Shown one piece after another: positions 10,562 to 19,713 of a stretch of DNA of 64,000 nucleotides. Every line of letters starts with the position of its first letter. Position 1 is the first letter of the stretch. The notes beneath the pieces were generated by a model. That model saw only the letters and a list, made by a program, of their open reading frames with translations, searched no databases and was not told where the DNA came from. The DNA lies in assembly GCA_963814745.1 (NCBI GenBank), contig CAWFEA010000001.1:930001-994000 (forward strand). Direction: 5' to 3'. A program made the translations under genes and the position numbers. The DNA comes from CAWBRT01 sp963814745. GTDB taxonomy: Bacteria; Acidobacteriota; Terriglobia; Terriglobales; Acidobacteriaceae.

Positions 10562-10653
10562 GCCGCTGGGTCGGTGGCGCGGGGGATTGCGGTTGCGGCG
10601 CGCAACCAGTAACCGGGAGGCCAGCGGTCGGCCCCGGAAAGTTTGAGGAGAAC

Positions 10654-10980
10654 ATGTCAGCCATACTTGATATTCGGCGAAATGACACGGTGAAGGTGAT
10701 CACCGGACGTGACAAAGGCAAGCAGGGACGCGTGCTGCGCGTTTTTCCCGGCGAGAACAGAATTCTGGTCGAGCACGTGATGGTGGTCAAGAAGCACGTC
10801 CGGCCGAATCCGCAGAAGCAGATCAAGGGCGGAATTGCCGAGCAGGAAAGTCCGATCGCGACCAGCAATGTGATGCTGGTTTGCGGAAGCTGTAATCGTC
10901 CGGTGCGGATCGCCCACGAGGAACGCGGCGATCGCAAGGTGCGGGTCTGCAAGAGCTGCAGCAACACGCTGGAGAAGTGA
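10654..10980 (+). CDS. rplX: 50S ribosomal protein L24
   Basis: Assembly initiator of the large subunit. The start at 10654 follows GAGGAGAAC and gives MSAILDIRRNDTVKVITGRD, with the KOW signature GKQGRVLRVFPGENRILVE. The C-terminal half has a CGSCNR...CKSC pair of CxxC motifs, the zinc-ribbon type of L24. It is intact at 108 residues. Confidence 0.96.
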   Translation: MSAILDIRRNDTVKVITGRDKGKQGRVLRVFPGENRILVEHVMVVKKHVRPNPQKQIKGGIAEQESPIATSNVMLVCGSCNRPVRIAHEERGDRKVRVCKSCSNTLEK

Positions 10981-10990
10981 CCGCCCGTTT

Positions 10991-11010
10991 AGCGGGCGTC
11001 TGAGCCCGCT
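10991..11010. repeat. Short hairpin repeat after rplX
   Basis: AGCGGGC-GTCTGA-GCCCGCT forms a perfect 7-bp stem just downstream of the rplX stop. The same hairpin, with one loop change, sits just after rplF at 13587-13606. No T-run follows, so it is not a classical terminator. It may stabilise or process the polycistronic mRNA, or be a REP-like repeat. Confidence 0.55.
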
Positions 11011-11013
11011 GTG

Positions 11014-11060
11014 GTCATCCTGAGCGAGCCTGCGCAGCAGGCGAGTCGAAGGATCTCTTG
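11014..11060. repeat. Dispersed intergenic repeat (TCATCCTGAG family)
   Basis: TCATCCTGAGCGAGCC ... GTCGAAGGATCTC belongs to the same dispersed family seen inside the MITE-like elements at 46,068-46,254 and 62,034-62,218. It lies between rplX and rplE. I associate this family with Acidobacteria intergenic regions from general knowledge; it was not searched. Confidence 0.5.
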
Positions 11061-11196
11061 AGGAATTTGAGTGAGCGTGGTGAGCGAAGGGTCTTCGAAA
11101 GCGCGGCCAGAGCTTGCAGGCGATCTGGCAAAGCAAATTGAACACCTCACGAACCCGGCGGGATGGCGGAAACCGTGAGAGAGAGTGAAGAAAGCG

Positions 11197-11907
11197 ATGG
11201 CGGAAAAGGAAAAGAAACCACAGGCGCCGGGAAAAGGCGGGAAGCCACAGCAGGGCCAGCCGAAGCAAGGCCAGCCGAAGAAGGGCGGCAAGCAGGCTGC
11301 CGAGCCGGTACAGGAACAGAAATCGGGCCGTCCCAAGCTGAACAACGCGGCTTCGGCCCGCCTGCGCACGCGTTATTACGAGCAAGTGCGTCCCGCCCTG
11401 ATGAAGGAGTTGAACCTTACCAACCCGATGGCCGCTCCGAAACTGGAGAAGATCACGGTCAACATGGGGGTGGGCGAAGCGACGCAGAACGCCAAGGTTA
11501 TGGATCCGGCGGTGGCCGAGCTGGCACAGATCACCGGCCAGAAGCCGATCGTGACCAAGGCAAAGAAGTCGATTGCGGCGTTCAAGGTGCGCGAGGGCAT
11601 GCCGATCGGGGCCATGGTCACCTTGCGCGGCGACCGCATGTATGAGTTTCTCGACCGGCTGGTGAATGTGGCTCTGCCGCGGGTGCGCGACTTCCGGGGC
11701 GTCTCGACCAAATCGTTCGACGGGCGCGGCAACTATACCCTCGGGGTTCGCGATCAGCTGATCTTCCCGGAGATTGATTACTCGAAGGTGGAGAAGATGA
11801 AGGGCATGAACATCACCATTGTCACGACGGCAAAGAGCGACGATGAGGCACGGGCGCTGCTGCGCCAGATGGGCATGCCGTTCCGGGCGCAGTCAGATCA
11901 GGCATGA
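11197..11907 (+). CDS. rplE: 50S ribosomal protein L5 with long low-complexity N-terminus
   Basis: 5S rRNA-binding large-subunit protein. The family core starts around residue 55 (ARLRTRYYEQVRPALMKE) and includes KITVNMGVGEA, KKSIAAFKVREGMPIG and DQLIFPEIDYSKV. Ahead of it lies an extra stretch of about 50 residues rich in Lys, Gln, Gly and Pro (PQQGQPKQGQPKKGG). I chose the ATG at 11197; a GTG 12 bases upstream is also possible. The protein is intact at 236 residues, against about 180 in most bacteria. The extension is in frame and in one piece, so it does not look like a sequencing error. Confidence 0.94.
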   Translation: MAEKEKKPQAPGKGGKPQQGQPKQGQPKKGGKQAAEPVQEQKSGRPKLNNAASARLRTRYYEQVRPALMKELNLTNPMAAPKLEKITVNMGVGEATQNAKVMDPAVAELAQITGQKPIVTKAKKSIAAFKVREGMPIGAMVTLRGDRMYEFLDRLVNVALPRVRDFRGVSTKSFDGRGNYTLGVRDQLIFPEIDYSKVEKMKGMNITIVTTAKSDDEARALLRQMGMPFRAQSDQA

Positions 11908-11971
11908 CGGAAGCGCCGACGGTGGGCGATTGACTCCGGCAAGGCGCCGGAGATGATGGGAAAAGGATACG

Positions 11972-12157
11972 ATGGCCAAGACATCAAGCATTGCCAAGGC
12001 GAACAAGAAGCCGAAATTCTCCACGCGCCAGCACAACCGCTGCAAACTGTGCGGGCGTCCGCGGGCTTACCTGCGCAAGTTCGGCCTCTGCCGCTTGTGC
12101 TTCCGCGGATTGGCGTTGCGCGGTGAGATTCCCGGGGTCTGCAAGTCGTCCTGGTAG
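11972..12157 (+). CDS. rpsN: 30S ribosomal protein S14, zinc-binding type
   Basis: Short zinc form of S14, 61 residues, intact. Four cysteines are arranged as CKLCGRPRAY and CRLCFR, the zinc-ribbon pattern of the type Z protein. The end GEIPGVCKSSW is typical. It follows rplE at the standard place. Confidence 0.95.
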   Translation: MAKTSSIAKANKKPKFSTRQHNRCKLCGRPRAYLRKFGLCRLCFRGLALRGEIPGVCKSSW

Positions 12158-12469
12158 GGTGAAGTTTTCCCGGCGATGGACGGAGCGGTTGCCGGGATTT
12201 GATCGGCGAAGCATTTCCGGCCCGGATGGCCGGTGCTGGCAGCGGTTCAAGGCTGAGCGTAAGCCTGGCGGGCGCAATCAGGCATCCGTTGGTTCGCCAG
12301 CGTGAACCAAGTACGTCATCGCAGGTTCTTTCATGGGAAGGCCCGAGGCGGCCGAGTTTCCAAGGTGGGCGGATTTGGCTTGCTTTGGGCGCCGGCCAGG
12401 CTGACCCAATCGCAGGTCGCCAGCGACGGGCAAGAAAGAGAACGGGCGACGATATCAGGAGAAGCAACG
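12158..12469. other. Intergenic stretch between rpsN and rpsH
   Basis: Over 300 bases with no gene that I can support. Open frames here are short, overlap each other and resemble nothing. No T-run hairpin is seen. The GC is as high as in neighbouring genes. It ends in AGGAGAAGCAACG, the ribosome-binding site of rpsH. Confidence 0.6.
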
Positions 12470-12869
12470 ATGAGCTTTACCGATCCGGTGGCAGACTTCC
12501 TGACACGGATTCGCAATGGCATCAAGGCGCGGCACCAGAAGGTGGACGCTCCGGCTTCCAAGTTGAAGCTGGAGATTGCCCGCGTTCTGAAGGAAGAGGG
12601 TTACATCGCCAACTACAAGGCGACGGAGGAGAATGGCAAAAAGATGGTTCGTGTGTACATCAAGTACAACGCCGACAATGTTGCCGCGATCACCAACATG
12701 CTCGCGGATTTCGCGTCCGGGGTGCCGGGTGTATGTCGGCGCAATCCGAGATACCGCGAGTTCTAGGCGGTCTGGGGATCACCATCCTGACGACGCCGAA
12801 GGGGGTTATGAGCGGCAAGCAGGCGCGAAAAAGGGTCTGGGCGGCGAGATGATCTGCGAGATTTACTAG
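12470..12869 (+). CDS. rpsH: 30S ribosomal protein S8 (frameshifted in 3' half)
   Basis: Primary 16S rRNA-binding protein. The start at 12470 follows AGGAGAAGCAACG and gives MSFTDPVADFLTRIRNGIKA, with IARVLKEEGYIANYK. After about 12,710 the frame shifts more than once. RPGCRVYVG, IPRVLGGLGITILTTPKGVM and KKGLGGEMICEIY lie in different frames and together make the normal S8 C-terminus, which ends at 12869. Corrected length is about 132 residues. Confidence 0.92.
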
Positions 12870-12980
12870 CGGGCTGAAGCGCGGGATAACCAGGAACAGC
12901 ATCGCGGGCGGCGCGATGCGAGCAGACGAGCCGGAGTCCGAGGACGAAGGCCGGAAGCCCGGGACCGCGAAGGATAGCCT

Positions 12981-13014
12981 CAACAAGCCGGCAACGGGCT
13001 TGTCGGGGGTCCGG
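12981..13014 (-). repeat. REP-like hairpin (CCCCGACAAGCC family)
   Basis: On the minus strand the sequence is CCCCCGACAAGCCCGTTGCC followed by GGCTTGTTG. Its arms pair as ACAAGCC with GGCTTGT. Relatives lie at 31,839-31,876 and 46,121-46,157. All copies seen are between genes. It is probably a small palindromic repeat rather than a terminator, since no T-run follows. Confidence 0.55.
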
Positions 13015-13035
13015 GCTCGGTGTGGAGAGACAAGC

Positions 13036-13578
13036 ATGTCGAGAATTGGAAAGAAACCGATTCCAGTGCCCAAGGGCGTCAGCTTACACGGTGGAAGGCA
13101 ATACGGTGACGGTCAAAGGGCCGAAGGGCACGGTCGACCAATCACCTCCCCGGCGGAGTGACGCTGGCGACAGCAGGACGGCCATATCGTGGTCGAATCG
13201 CGAAGACGAGTCCAAGCGCGCGGTTCATGGTCTGGTGCGCGCGCTGGTGAACAACGCGGTGCGTGGTGTCACCACCGGCTGGACAGGGAACTGGAGATCG
13301 TCGGCATCGGCTATCGCGCCGAGATGAAGGGTAAGGGCACGGTGGTATTCACCCTGGGCTACTCGCACCCGATCGAGTATCCGCTGCCCTCCGGGGTCGA
13401 GGTCGCGATCGATCGCCAAGCAGACAAAGTTGAGCTCGGCGGAATCGACCGGCAGAAGGTCGGGCAGGTGGCGGCGGAAATGCGCTCGTTGCGTCCACCT
13501 GACCCGTACAAGCAGAAGGGCGTGCGCTACGTCGGCGAGAAGCTGAAGAAGAAGGTCGGCAAGACCGGAGCGAAGTGA
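13036..13578 (+). CDS. rplF: 50S ribosomal protein L6 (frameshifted)
   Basis: Large-subunit protein near the factor-binding site. The start at 13036 gives MSRIGKKPIPVPKGV. The frame then breaks near 13,080 (EGNTVTVKGPKGT is one frame over), near 13,150 and near 13,280. The C-terminal half is intact from about 13,285 (LEIVGIGYRAEMKGKGTVVF, then DPYKQKGVRYVGEKLKKKVG) and stops at 13578. Corrected length is about 180 residues, normal for L6. Confidence 0.92.
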
Positions 13579-13586
13579 CCGCGTTC

Positions 13587-13606
13587 AGCGGGCGTATGAG
13601 CCCGCT
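13587..13606. repeat. Short hairpin repeat after rplF
   Basis: AGCGGGC-GTATGA-GCCCGCT has the same 7-bp stem as the hairpin after rplX at 10991-11010. It lies 9 bases past the rplF stop. The rest of the gap to rplR at 13,770 shows no gene. Confidence 0.55.
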
Positions 13607-13770
13607 GCGGTCGAGCGCTGAGGCGAGGCCCGCCGTGGCAGGGCGAGCCGGACGAGGATCGGCGGGCGTCCGCACAACCCTCGGCGAGGAGCGGTTCGCT
13701 GAGGACAGACCGTCTCCCCGGCATCAAACCCGGGACAGAGCCGGAACGAACGCCGAGCGAGGACAGAACG

Positions 13771-14151
13771 ATGATTGGTAAGAGTTCGAAAAATGAGACG
13801 CGGGAGAAGATTCACACCCGGATTCGCAAGACGGCTGCGGGAACGACGGCGCGGCCGCGACTGAACGTTTACCGTTCGGTGAGCCATATCTATGTCCAAG
13901 TGATTGACGATTCCAAGAGGCACGACGATAGTCTCGGCCAGCTCGCTGGAGCAGGGCAAGGCGGCGATGGCAAGAAGCACAGTGACCGGCGGCAACATTG
14001 CGGCGGCCAAGCAGGTCGGCAAGTCTGATTGCCGAGCGCGCCAAGGCAGAAGGGTATTCGCAAGGTGGTCTTCGATCGCGGAGGCTATCTGTATCACGGG
14101 CGGGTCAAGGCCCTGGCCGAGGCGGCCCGGGAAGCGGGCTCGAAGTTCTAA
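13771..14151 (+). CDS. rplR: 50S ribosomal protein L18 (frameshifted)
   Basis: 5S rRNA-binding protein. It starts MIGKSSKNETREKIHTRIRK and continues RPRLNVYRSVSHIYVQVIDD. Then the frame shifts near 13,917. TTIVSASSLEQGKAA, GNIAAAKQVGK and LIAERAKAEG fall in other frames. The end RKVVFDRGGYLYHGRVKALA is the standard L18 C-terminus and finishes at 14151. Corrected length is about 126 residues. Confidence 0.92.
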
Positions 14152-14308
14152 CCGCTCACCGGAGGCGGCGAGCGGGAGATTAAGCGGGTGAGGCCGAAGT
14201 TGAGGTCCTTGGTCCGCGGAAGTTGAACGGCGGCATTCAGTCGGGTACCGGGCAGGTCCACGCGGGCTTGCGGGGAACCCCGGATGCGCGCCAGGAGAAT
14301 CGACAGGA

Positions 14309-14817
14309 ATGGCAATCGTCAAGAAAAAATCGATGCCGGTGATTTCAACCTCAAGGACCAGGTGGTCAGCATCAACCGCGTGACCAAGGTGGTCAAGGGC
14401 GGCAAGAACATGTCCTTCGCCGCGCTGGTGGTGATCGGTGATCCGGCTTCCGCCGTGGTTGGCTATGGTTCCGGCAAGGCGAAGGAAGTTCCCCAGGCGA
14501 TCCGCAAGGGCATTGAAGCCGCGAAGAAGAATCTGATCCGGGTTAATCTCTCGCAGACCTCGATTCCTCACATCTCGCTCGGCCGTTACGGCTCCGGCAT
14601 GGTGCTGCTCAAGCCGGCTCCGGAAGGCACGGGCGTAATCGCCGGCGGCGCGGTTCGCGCCGTTATGACCTCGGCCGGTGTCCAGAACGTGCTGACCAAG
14701 TCGATTGGCACGACCAACCCGCACAACGTGGTGAAAGCCACCTTCGATGCGTTGCGCAAGCTGCGCGACCGCAAAGAAGTGGCTAGCAATCGCGGCAAGT
14801 CGGTCGAGGAGCTTTGA
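14309..14817 (+). CDS. rpsE: 30S ribosomal protein S5 (frameshift near start)
   Basis: Small-subunit protein involved in decoding fidelity and mRNA unwinding. I placed the start at the ATG at 14309 (MAIVKKK), which follows AGGAGAATCGACAGG. An indel next to the AAGAAAAAA run near 14,330 shifts the frame into IDAGDFNLKDQVVSINRVTK. The rest is intact, with VVKGGKNMSFAALVVIGD, GSGKAKEVPQAIRKG and GGAVRAVMTSAGVQNVLTKS, stopping at 14817. The run of A bases is a typical place for an indel error. Confidence 0.92.
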
Positions 14818-14819
14818 TC

Positions 14820-15048
14820 ATGACGCGCATACGGAACAAGACCGCGAAACTGCAGGCGGCGGCGGGAGCGAAGATCCATCTGAAGTGGGTGACGCTCGAT
14901 GAACAGCTGCCCGGTGAAGCACCGGCTGGTCATCAAGGGACTCGGGTTTACTCGGCTGAATCAGGTTGTCGAACGCGAGGACACGCCTTCGATTCGCGGC
15001 ATGGTTGCCAAGGTGCCGCACCTGGTCGAGGTCGTCGAGGCGAAGTAA
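14820..15048 (+). CDS. rpmD: 50S ribosomal protein L30 (frameshifted)
   Basis: Small large-subunit protein. It starts 2 bases after the rpsE stop with MTRIRNKTAKLQ. The frame shifts near 14,892, and the true continuation PVKHRLVIKGLGFTRLNQ then VEREDTPSIRGMVAKVPHLV is clear, ending EAK at 15048. The N-terminal 25 residues are unusual for L30 and may be affected by the error. Corrected length is about 76 residues. Confidence 0.85.
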
Positions 15049-15145
15049 ACAGGCCGGCGAGGACTTGGGACGGCGTCGCGCGGCGCCACCCGGTTCTCCA
15101 CGGTCTCACCTCCGCGGCGCTGGCGCCGCAGTGATGGGATGAGAT

Positions 15146-15586
15146 ATGAATCTGTCGAATATTCGTGCACCCAAAGGTTCTTCGGAAAAGCGCAAACGCG
15201 TCGGCCGCGGCATGGGCTCGGGAATGGGCAAGACCTCGACCCGTGGCCACAAGGGCCAGCGTTCGCGCAGCGGTTCGCGCATGATGCGCGGCTTTGAAGG
15301 CGGCCAGATGCCGCTGCATCGCCGTCTGCCCAAGCGCGGCTTCGTCAACATCTTCAAGCAGGAATACACGGTCGTGAACCTCGCCCGGCTGGTCCAGCTT
15401 GAGGCAAGCGATGTCACCCCGGAAATGTTGTTCGAAAGGGGTATCCTGAAGAAGAAAGACGGACTGGTGAAGATCCTCGGGGTTGGCGAACTCAGCCAGG
15501 CGCTGAACGTCCGCGCTCATAAGTTCTGGGAGTCGGCTCAGGAGAAGATCACCAAGGCTGGCGGTAAATTTGAAGTAATCGCCTGA
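15146..15586 (+). CDS. rplO: 50S ribosomal protein L15
   Basis: Assembly protein of the large subunit. It is intact at 146 residues, starting MNLSNIRAPKGSSEKRKRVG. The glycine/arginine-rich N-terminal tail (GRGMGSGMGKTSTRGHKGQR) and FEGGQMPLHRRLPKRGF are diagnostic. It lies directly upstream of secY, as usual. Confidence 0.96.
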   Translation: MNLSNIRAPKGSSEKRKRVGRGMGSGMGKTSTRGHKGQRSRSGSRMMRGFEGGQMPLHRRLPKRGFVNIFKQEYTVVNLARLVQLEASDVTPEMLFERGILKKKDGLVKILGVGELSQALNVRAHKFWESAQEKITKAGGKFEVIA

Positions 15587-15698
15587 AATCTCCGGGGTGC
15601 AGGAGCCCGGTTCCGGCGGGCGCGATGGCGCGCCGTCGGGACGAAGCGACAGGCTCCCGCGCGCCGGCGGCGAAGGCAGCAACGAGGCTTTGATTTTT

Positions 15699-17108
15699 AT
15701 GTTCGAGAAGCTCGCGAACATCTTTAGGGTTCCGGACCTGCGTAAGCGCGTACTCTTCACCCTGGCCCTGCTGGCGGTTTATCGCGTCGGCGCTCACTTC
15801 CCCACGCCGGGGATCGATACCGCGGCATTGCAACGATTGTTCGAGTCGCAGCGCGGTTCGATGCTGGGATTCGTCGACCTGTTCAGCGGCGGCAACCTGC
15901 GGCGGCTGACCATCTTCGCCCTCGGCATCATGCCTTACATTACGGCGTCGATCATCTTGCAATTGTTGACGGTGGTTTATGAACCGCTGGCGCGCTTGCA
16001 GAAGGAAGGCGAACTCGGCCGCAAGAAGATTACCCAGTGGACCCGTTACCTGACGGTGGCGCTCAGCGCCGTGCAGTCACTGGGCATTGCCCTGATGTTG
16101 CAGAGATCCAGCGGAACCGGCGGCGAACGCCTGGTGCTGACTCCCGGCATCGGCTTCGTCCTGATGACCATGCTGACGCTGACCACGGGATCGGCTTTCA
16201 TCATGTGGCTGGGCGAGCAGATCACCGAGCGCGGCATCGGCAACGGCATGTCGCTGCTGATCTTTGTGGGCATTGTGGTGGGGTTGCCGAGGGGCGTCGC
16301 CGATCTGGTAGAAAAGGCCCGCAACAGCGCCTGGGGCGTATTTACCGTGCCTGCGCTGCTGATCTTGATGGCGGTGATGATCGCCGTGGTCGCGTTCATT
16401 GTTTTTGTCGAACGCAGCGAGCGGCGCATTCCCGTGCAATATGCCAAGCGCGTGGTGGGACGCAAAGTGATGGGCGGGCAATCCACCCACCTGCCCTTGC
16501 GGGTGAACTCCGGCGGCGTGATGCCGGTGATTTTTGCTTCGTCGGTGCTGACCCTGCCGCAGACGCTTGGTTATGCCATTAAGGGCAAGAGCGTGTTTCT
16601 GGACAATCTGATCCAGCAGTTCAACTGGGGCGAGCCGCTCTATACCCTGCTCTATGCTTTGGGGATCATTTTCTTCGCTTACTTCTATGTGTCGATCGTC
16701 TTTAACCCGGTGCAAGTAGCCGACAACATGCGCAAGTACGGCGGTTTCATCCCCGGCATAAGGCCGGGCGAGCGGACCAGCAATCACATCAACGATATCC
16801 TCACCCGCATCACTTTGGTGGGCGCGCTTGTATCTGATCGTCATCTCGCTGATTCCAGAGTGGATGATTGCGGGCATCCACCTCAATCACCTGCCGATTT
16901 GGCTGGGCGGGGCCTTATTCGACAAGCTGCCGAACTGGTTGACGAACGGCTTGAGGTGTGAACTTTTTACTTCGGCGGTACTTCGCTGCTGATCGTGGTG
17001 GGCGTGGCCATGGACACCGTCAACCAGATCGAATCGCAACTCATCATGCGTCATTACGAGGGATTTACCCCGCGCAGTGGACGCGTTCGCGGTCGTAGGA
17101 CATGGTAA
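15699..17108 (+). CDS. secY: Protein translocase subunit SecY (frameshifted near C-terminus)
   Basis: Central channel of the Sec translocon in the inner membrane. The start at 15699 gives MFEKLANIFRVPDLRKRVLF. Ten hydrophobic segments can be followed. FPTPGIDTAAL, the plug region, and ITERGIGNGMSLLIFVGIV are characteristic. The frame shifts near 16,826, and YLIVISLIPEWMIAGIH continues in the next frame. Another shift near 16,960 gives FYFGGTSLLIVVGVAMDTVN and QIESQLIMRHYEGF, then a short basic tail with a stop at 17106-17108. Corrected length is about 470 residues. Confidence 0.93.
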
Positions 17109-17153
17109 GGCGTTTGCGGCAATGCCGGCGTTGACATGGAATAGAGGCTAAAC

Positions 17154-17870
17154 ATGGGATCACAGGCGACGGCTATGGCAAAGAGTGCCGCAAACATGGC
17201 GGGGCCAATCATCCTGGTCGGGGCCCCCGGCTCGGGCAAAGGAACGCAGGCAAAACGGATCGCCCAGGTATTGGGTGTTCCGCAGGTTTCGACCGGCGAT
17301 CTGTTGCGCGACAACGTCTCGCGGGGTACCGAACTGGGCCGAAAAGCCAAGCAGGCGATGGAGCGGGGTGAGCTGGTTTCCGACGGGTTGGTCTGCGACA
17401 TGGTGGCCGAAAGGCTTGAGCGCCCGGATTGCGCCGACGGCTTTATTCTCGACGGTTTTCCGCGCACGGTCAGCCAGGCGGAGTGGCTCGACCGGTATCT
17501 TGATGGAAAACAAGCTCTTCCTGTCGCAGCCGCCGATTGTGATTCAGCTTGCGGTGGAGTATAATTGTCTCTTGCAACGGCTTACCGGACGTCGAACCTG
17601 TCCTGCCTGTGGGCGAATCTATAACATTTACCTTCAGCCACCGCGTGTCGCCAAGCGTCTGTGATGTAGACGGCGCGCTCTGGAAACGCGGCAGGATGAC
17701 CGTGAAGACGTGATCATTGAACGCCTGAAGACCTATGAACGGCAGACGCTTCCCTTGGTGGATTATTATCGCCAGCGCGGGCGGCTGTTGGACGTGGACG
17801 GCGATCTGGCGACCGGACGACGATGACGGCGGAAGCGTTGAAGGCAATCGAGAATGGCGATCGTCTGTAA
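17154..17870 (+). CDS. adk: Adenylate kinase, zinc LID type (frameshifted)
   Basis: Converts AMP and ATP to two ADP. The P-loop GAPGSGKGTQAKR sits near residues 24-36 and the AMP-binding part is VSTGDLLRDNVSRGTELG. DGFPRTVSQAEWLD is the Walker-B-like region. The frame breaks near 17,505 and again near 17,655. The LID CPACGRIYNIYLQPPRV plus CDVDG shows a zinc-binding adenylate kinase. The last part (ERLKTYERQTLPLVDYYRQR) ends ALKAIENGDRL at 17870, overlapping map by 17 bases. A start at 17154 or the later ATGs at 17175 or 17196 are all possible. Confidence 0.92.
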
Positions 17871-18611
17871 GTCTGCCGGCGAGATCGAAAAAATGCGCCG
17901 CAGCGGGCATATTGTCCGCCAGGTTTTGGAGATGCGTGGAAGCTATGGTGGCCCCCGGGGTTAGCACCATGGAGTTGGAGAGGGCCGCGGAGAAGAGGAT
18001 TCGTGAAGCTGGGGGCGAAGCCTGCGTTCAAGGGCTATTACGATTACCCTTGCGTGCTCTGCACGTCGATCAACCAGGAAGTTGTGCACGGCATCCCGTC
18101 GGAGACGAACGGGTGCTGGTGGCCGGAGACATCGTCTCCATCGACTGCGGGGTGGTTTTGGACGGTTATTACGGCGACGCGGCGATCACGGTGCCGGTCG
18201 GCGACGGCATTGTGCCGGAGTTCGCAAAACTGGTGAAGGTGACGGAGCAGTCGCTTTACCAGGGAATCGAAGCGGCCCGGGTAGGAAACACGGTCGGGCG
18301 ATGTCGGCGCAGCCGTGCAGCAACTGGTCGAGGCCAACGGATTCAGCGTGGTCCGGGAGTTTGTGGGACACGGCATCGGCACCCGGTTGCACGAGGACCC
18401 GCAGGTTCCGAACTATGGCGTGCCCGGTCACGGCCCGAAGCTGCGCGAAGGCATGGTGCTGGCAATCGAGCCCATGGTTAACGCCGGCGGCCCGGGAGTG
18501 CGGGTGCTGGACGATAAGTGGACGGCAGTCACCGAGGACGGAAGCGCCAGTGCGCATTTTGAGCATTGCGTGGCGATCACCAGGGACGGACCGGTGATCC
18601 TGACCAATTAG
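17854..18611 (+). CDS. map: Methionine aminopeptidase type I (frameshifted)
   Basis: Removes N-terminal Met from nascent proteins. The start at 17854 gives MAIVCKSAGEIEKMRRSGHI, within the end of adk. The frame then breaks near 17,930, 18,020, 18,105 and 18,300. Pieces in other frames give KPAFKGYYDYPCVLCTSINQ, the metal-ligand part VSIDCGVVLDGYYGDAAITV and the intact C-terminus with GHGIGTRLHEDPQVPNYG and AIEPMV. All five metal ligands appear present after correction. Length of about 250 residues is normal. Confidence 0.92.
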
Positions 18612-18664
18612 TGCGGCAGGGATTGAAAGGGAACTAGCGGAGCTGGAACGAACATAAGGAGCGC

Positions 18665-18883
18665 ATGAGCAAGGAAGACGCGATTGAAGTGATGGCCGTA
18701 GTGATGGAACCGCTGCCCAATGCCATGTTCAGGGTGAAGTTGGAGAACAATCACCAGGTGCTGGCGCATGTTTCAGGCAAGATGCGCAAGAACTTCATTC
18801 GTATTCTTCCGGGCGATCGTGTAGCCGTCGAGCTTTCTCCTTACGATCTGACCCGCGGGCGGATCGTGTATCGCTACAAATAA
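18665..18883 (+). CDS. infA: Translation initiation factor IF-1
   Basis: Single OB-fold protein that closes the A site during initiation. It is intact at 72 residues: MSKEDAIEVMAVVMEPLPN, GKMRKNFIRILPGDRV and LTRGRIVYRYK. It follows AAGGAGCGC, a good ribosome-binding site. It lies between map and rpmJ as in many bacteria. Confidence 0.96.
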   Translation: MSKEDAIEVMAVVMEPLPNAMFRVKLENNHQVLAHVSGKMRKNFIRILPGDRVAVELSPYDLTRGRIVYRYK

Positions 18884-18966
18884 GGGACGAGGAGCATGCG
18901 CCCTCGCCAGCTCCCGGGCGGCCGGGAACTGGAATTGGAATTAAAGACTGGAAGCTGGGAACTGAT

Positions 18967-19080
18967 ATGAAGGTACGGGCATCGGTAAAGAAAATTTGCG
19001 ACAAGTGCAAGGTCATCCGCCGCCACGGCGTGGTGCGGGTGATCTGTGAAAACACCAAGCACAAGCAGCGCCAGGGCTAG
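18967..19080 (+). CDS. rpmJ: 50S ribosomal protein L36
   Basis: 37-residue zinc-type L36, MKVRASVKKICDKCKVIRRH ... CENTKHKQRQG. The pattern CDKC-x-C-x-H of the zinc form is present (CDKC, then C and H in VICENTKH). The gene is short but unmistakable. Confidence 0.95.
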   Translation: MKVRASVKKICDKCKVIRRHGVVRVICENTKHKQRQG

Positions 19081-19164
19081 GCTTTATTCCGGAACGCGCG
19101 GCCCATGGCGCGCCCCGGGGTCCCGGCATCAAGAGCAGGTAAGGATTCTCAAGGGAGTAGGGTT

Positions 19165-19551
19165 ATGGCACGTATTGCAGGCGTGGATTTGCCGCGCAAC
19201 AAGCAGACTCGGATCGCGCTGACTTACATCTTCGGCATCGGCCTGCCGCGGGCGCGGAAGATTGCCGAGAACGCCAACGTGGACGGCTTCAAGAAAATTT
19301 CCGACCTGACCGAAGATGAGGTGAACCGCATCCGCCAGGTCATCGAGGGTGAAGGCAACGTCGAGGGCGATCTCCGCAAAGACGTCACGATGCATATCAA
19401 GCGGCTGATCGAAATCGGCTCGTACCGCGGTTTTCGTCACCGCCGCAGTTTGCCGGTTCGCGGACAGCGCACGCACACCAATGCGCGCACGCGCAAAGGT
19501 CCGCGCAAGGGCACGGTCGCCAATAAGAAGAAGGCGGCGGCCAAGACTTAG
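19165..19551 (+). CDS. rpsM: 30S ribosomal protein S13
   Basis: Small-subunit head protein contacting P-site tRNA. I chose the ATG at 19165 (MARIAGVDLPRNKQTRIALT), 10 bases after AGGGAGTAGG, rather than an upstream in-frame start at 19105. Conserved stretches are YIFGIGLPRARKI, RGFRHRRSLPVRGQRTHTNA and RTRKGPRKG. It is intact at 128 residues. Confidence 0.96.
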   Translation: MARIAGVDLPRNKQTRIALTYIFGIGLPRARKIAENANVDGFKKISDLTEDEVNRIRQVIEGEGNVEGDLRKDVTMHIKRLIEIGSYRGFRHRRSLPVRGQRTHTNARTRKGPRKGTVANKKKAAAKT

Positions 19552-19713
19552 TCCGCGGCGCGGTTCACCCCATCAACGGCAAAAGCGGCCGTTGCCGGGG
19601 ACCCGTTGGGACGATGGGCTAGCGAGGCGCCGGTAGCGCGGCGCCGGGAATCAGGGTTACCTATCCGGACGCCTTGGACTGGGTCCGGTGGAGCGGGAGC
19701 GAAGGCAGAGTTT

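Noticed and set aside
10991..11010. Hairpin after rplX as an intrinsic terminator
   Set aside because: The stem is good, but no T-run follows on either strand, and the operon must continue into rplE.
12199..12852. Open frame of 217 codons overlapping rpsH
   Set aside because: It lies in a different frame from S8 over most of its length. Only the piece IPRVLGGLGITILTTPKGVM is real, and that belongs to frameshifted rpsH.
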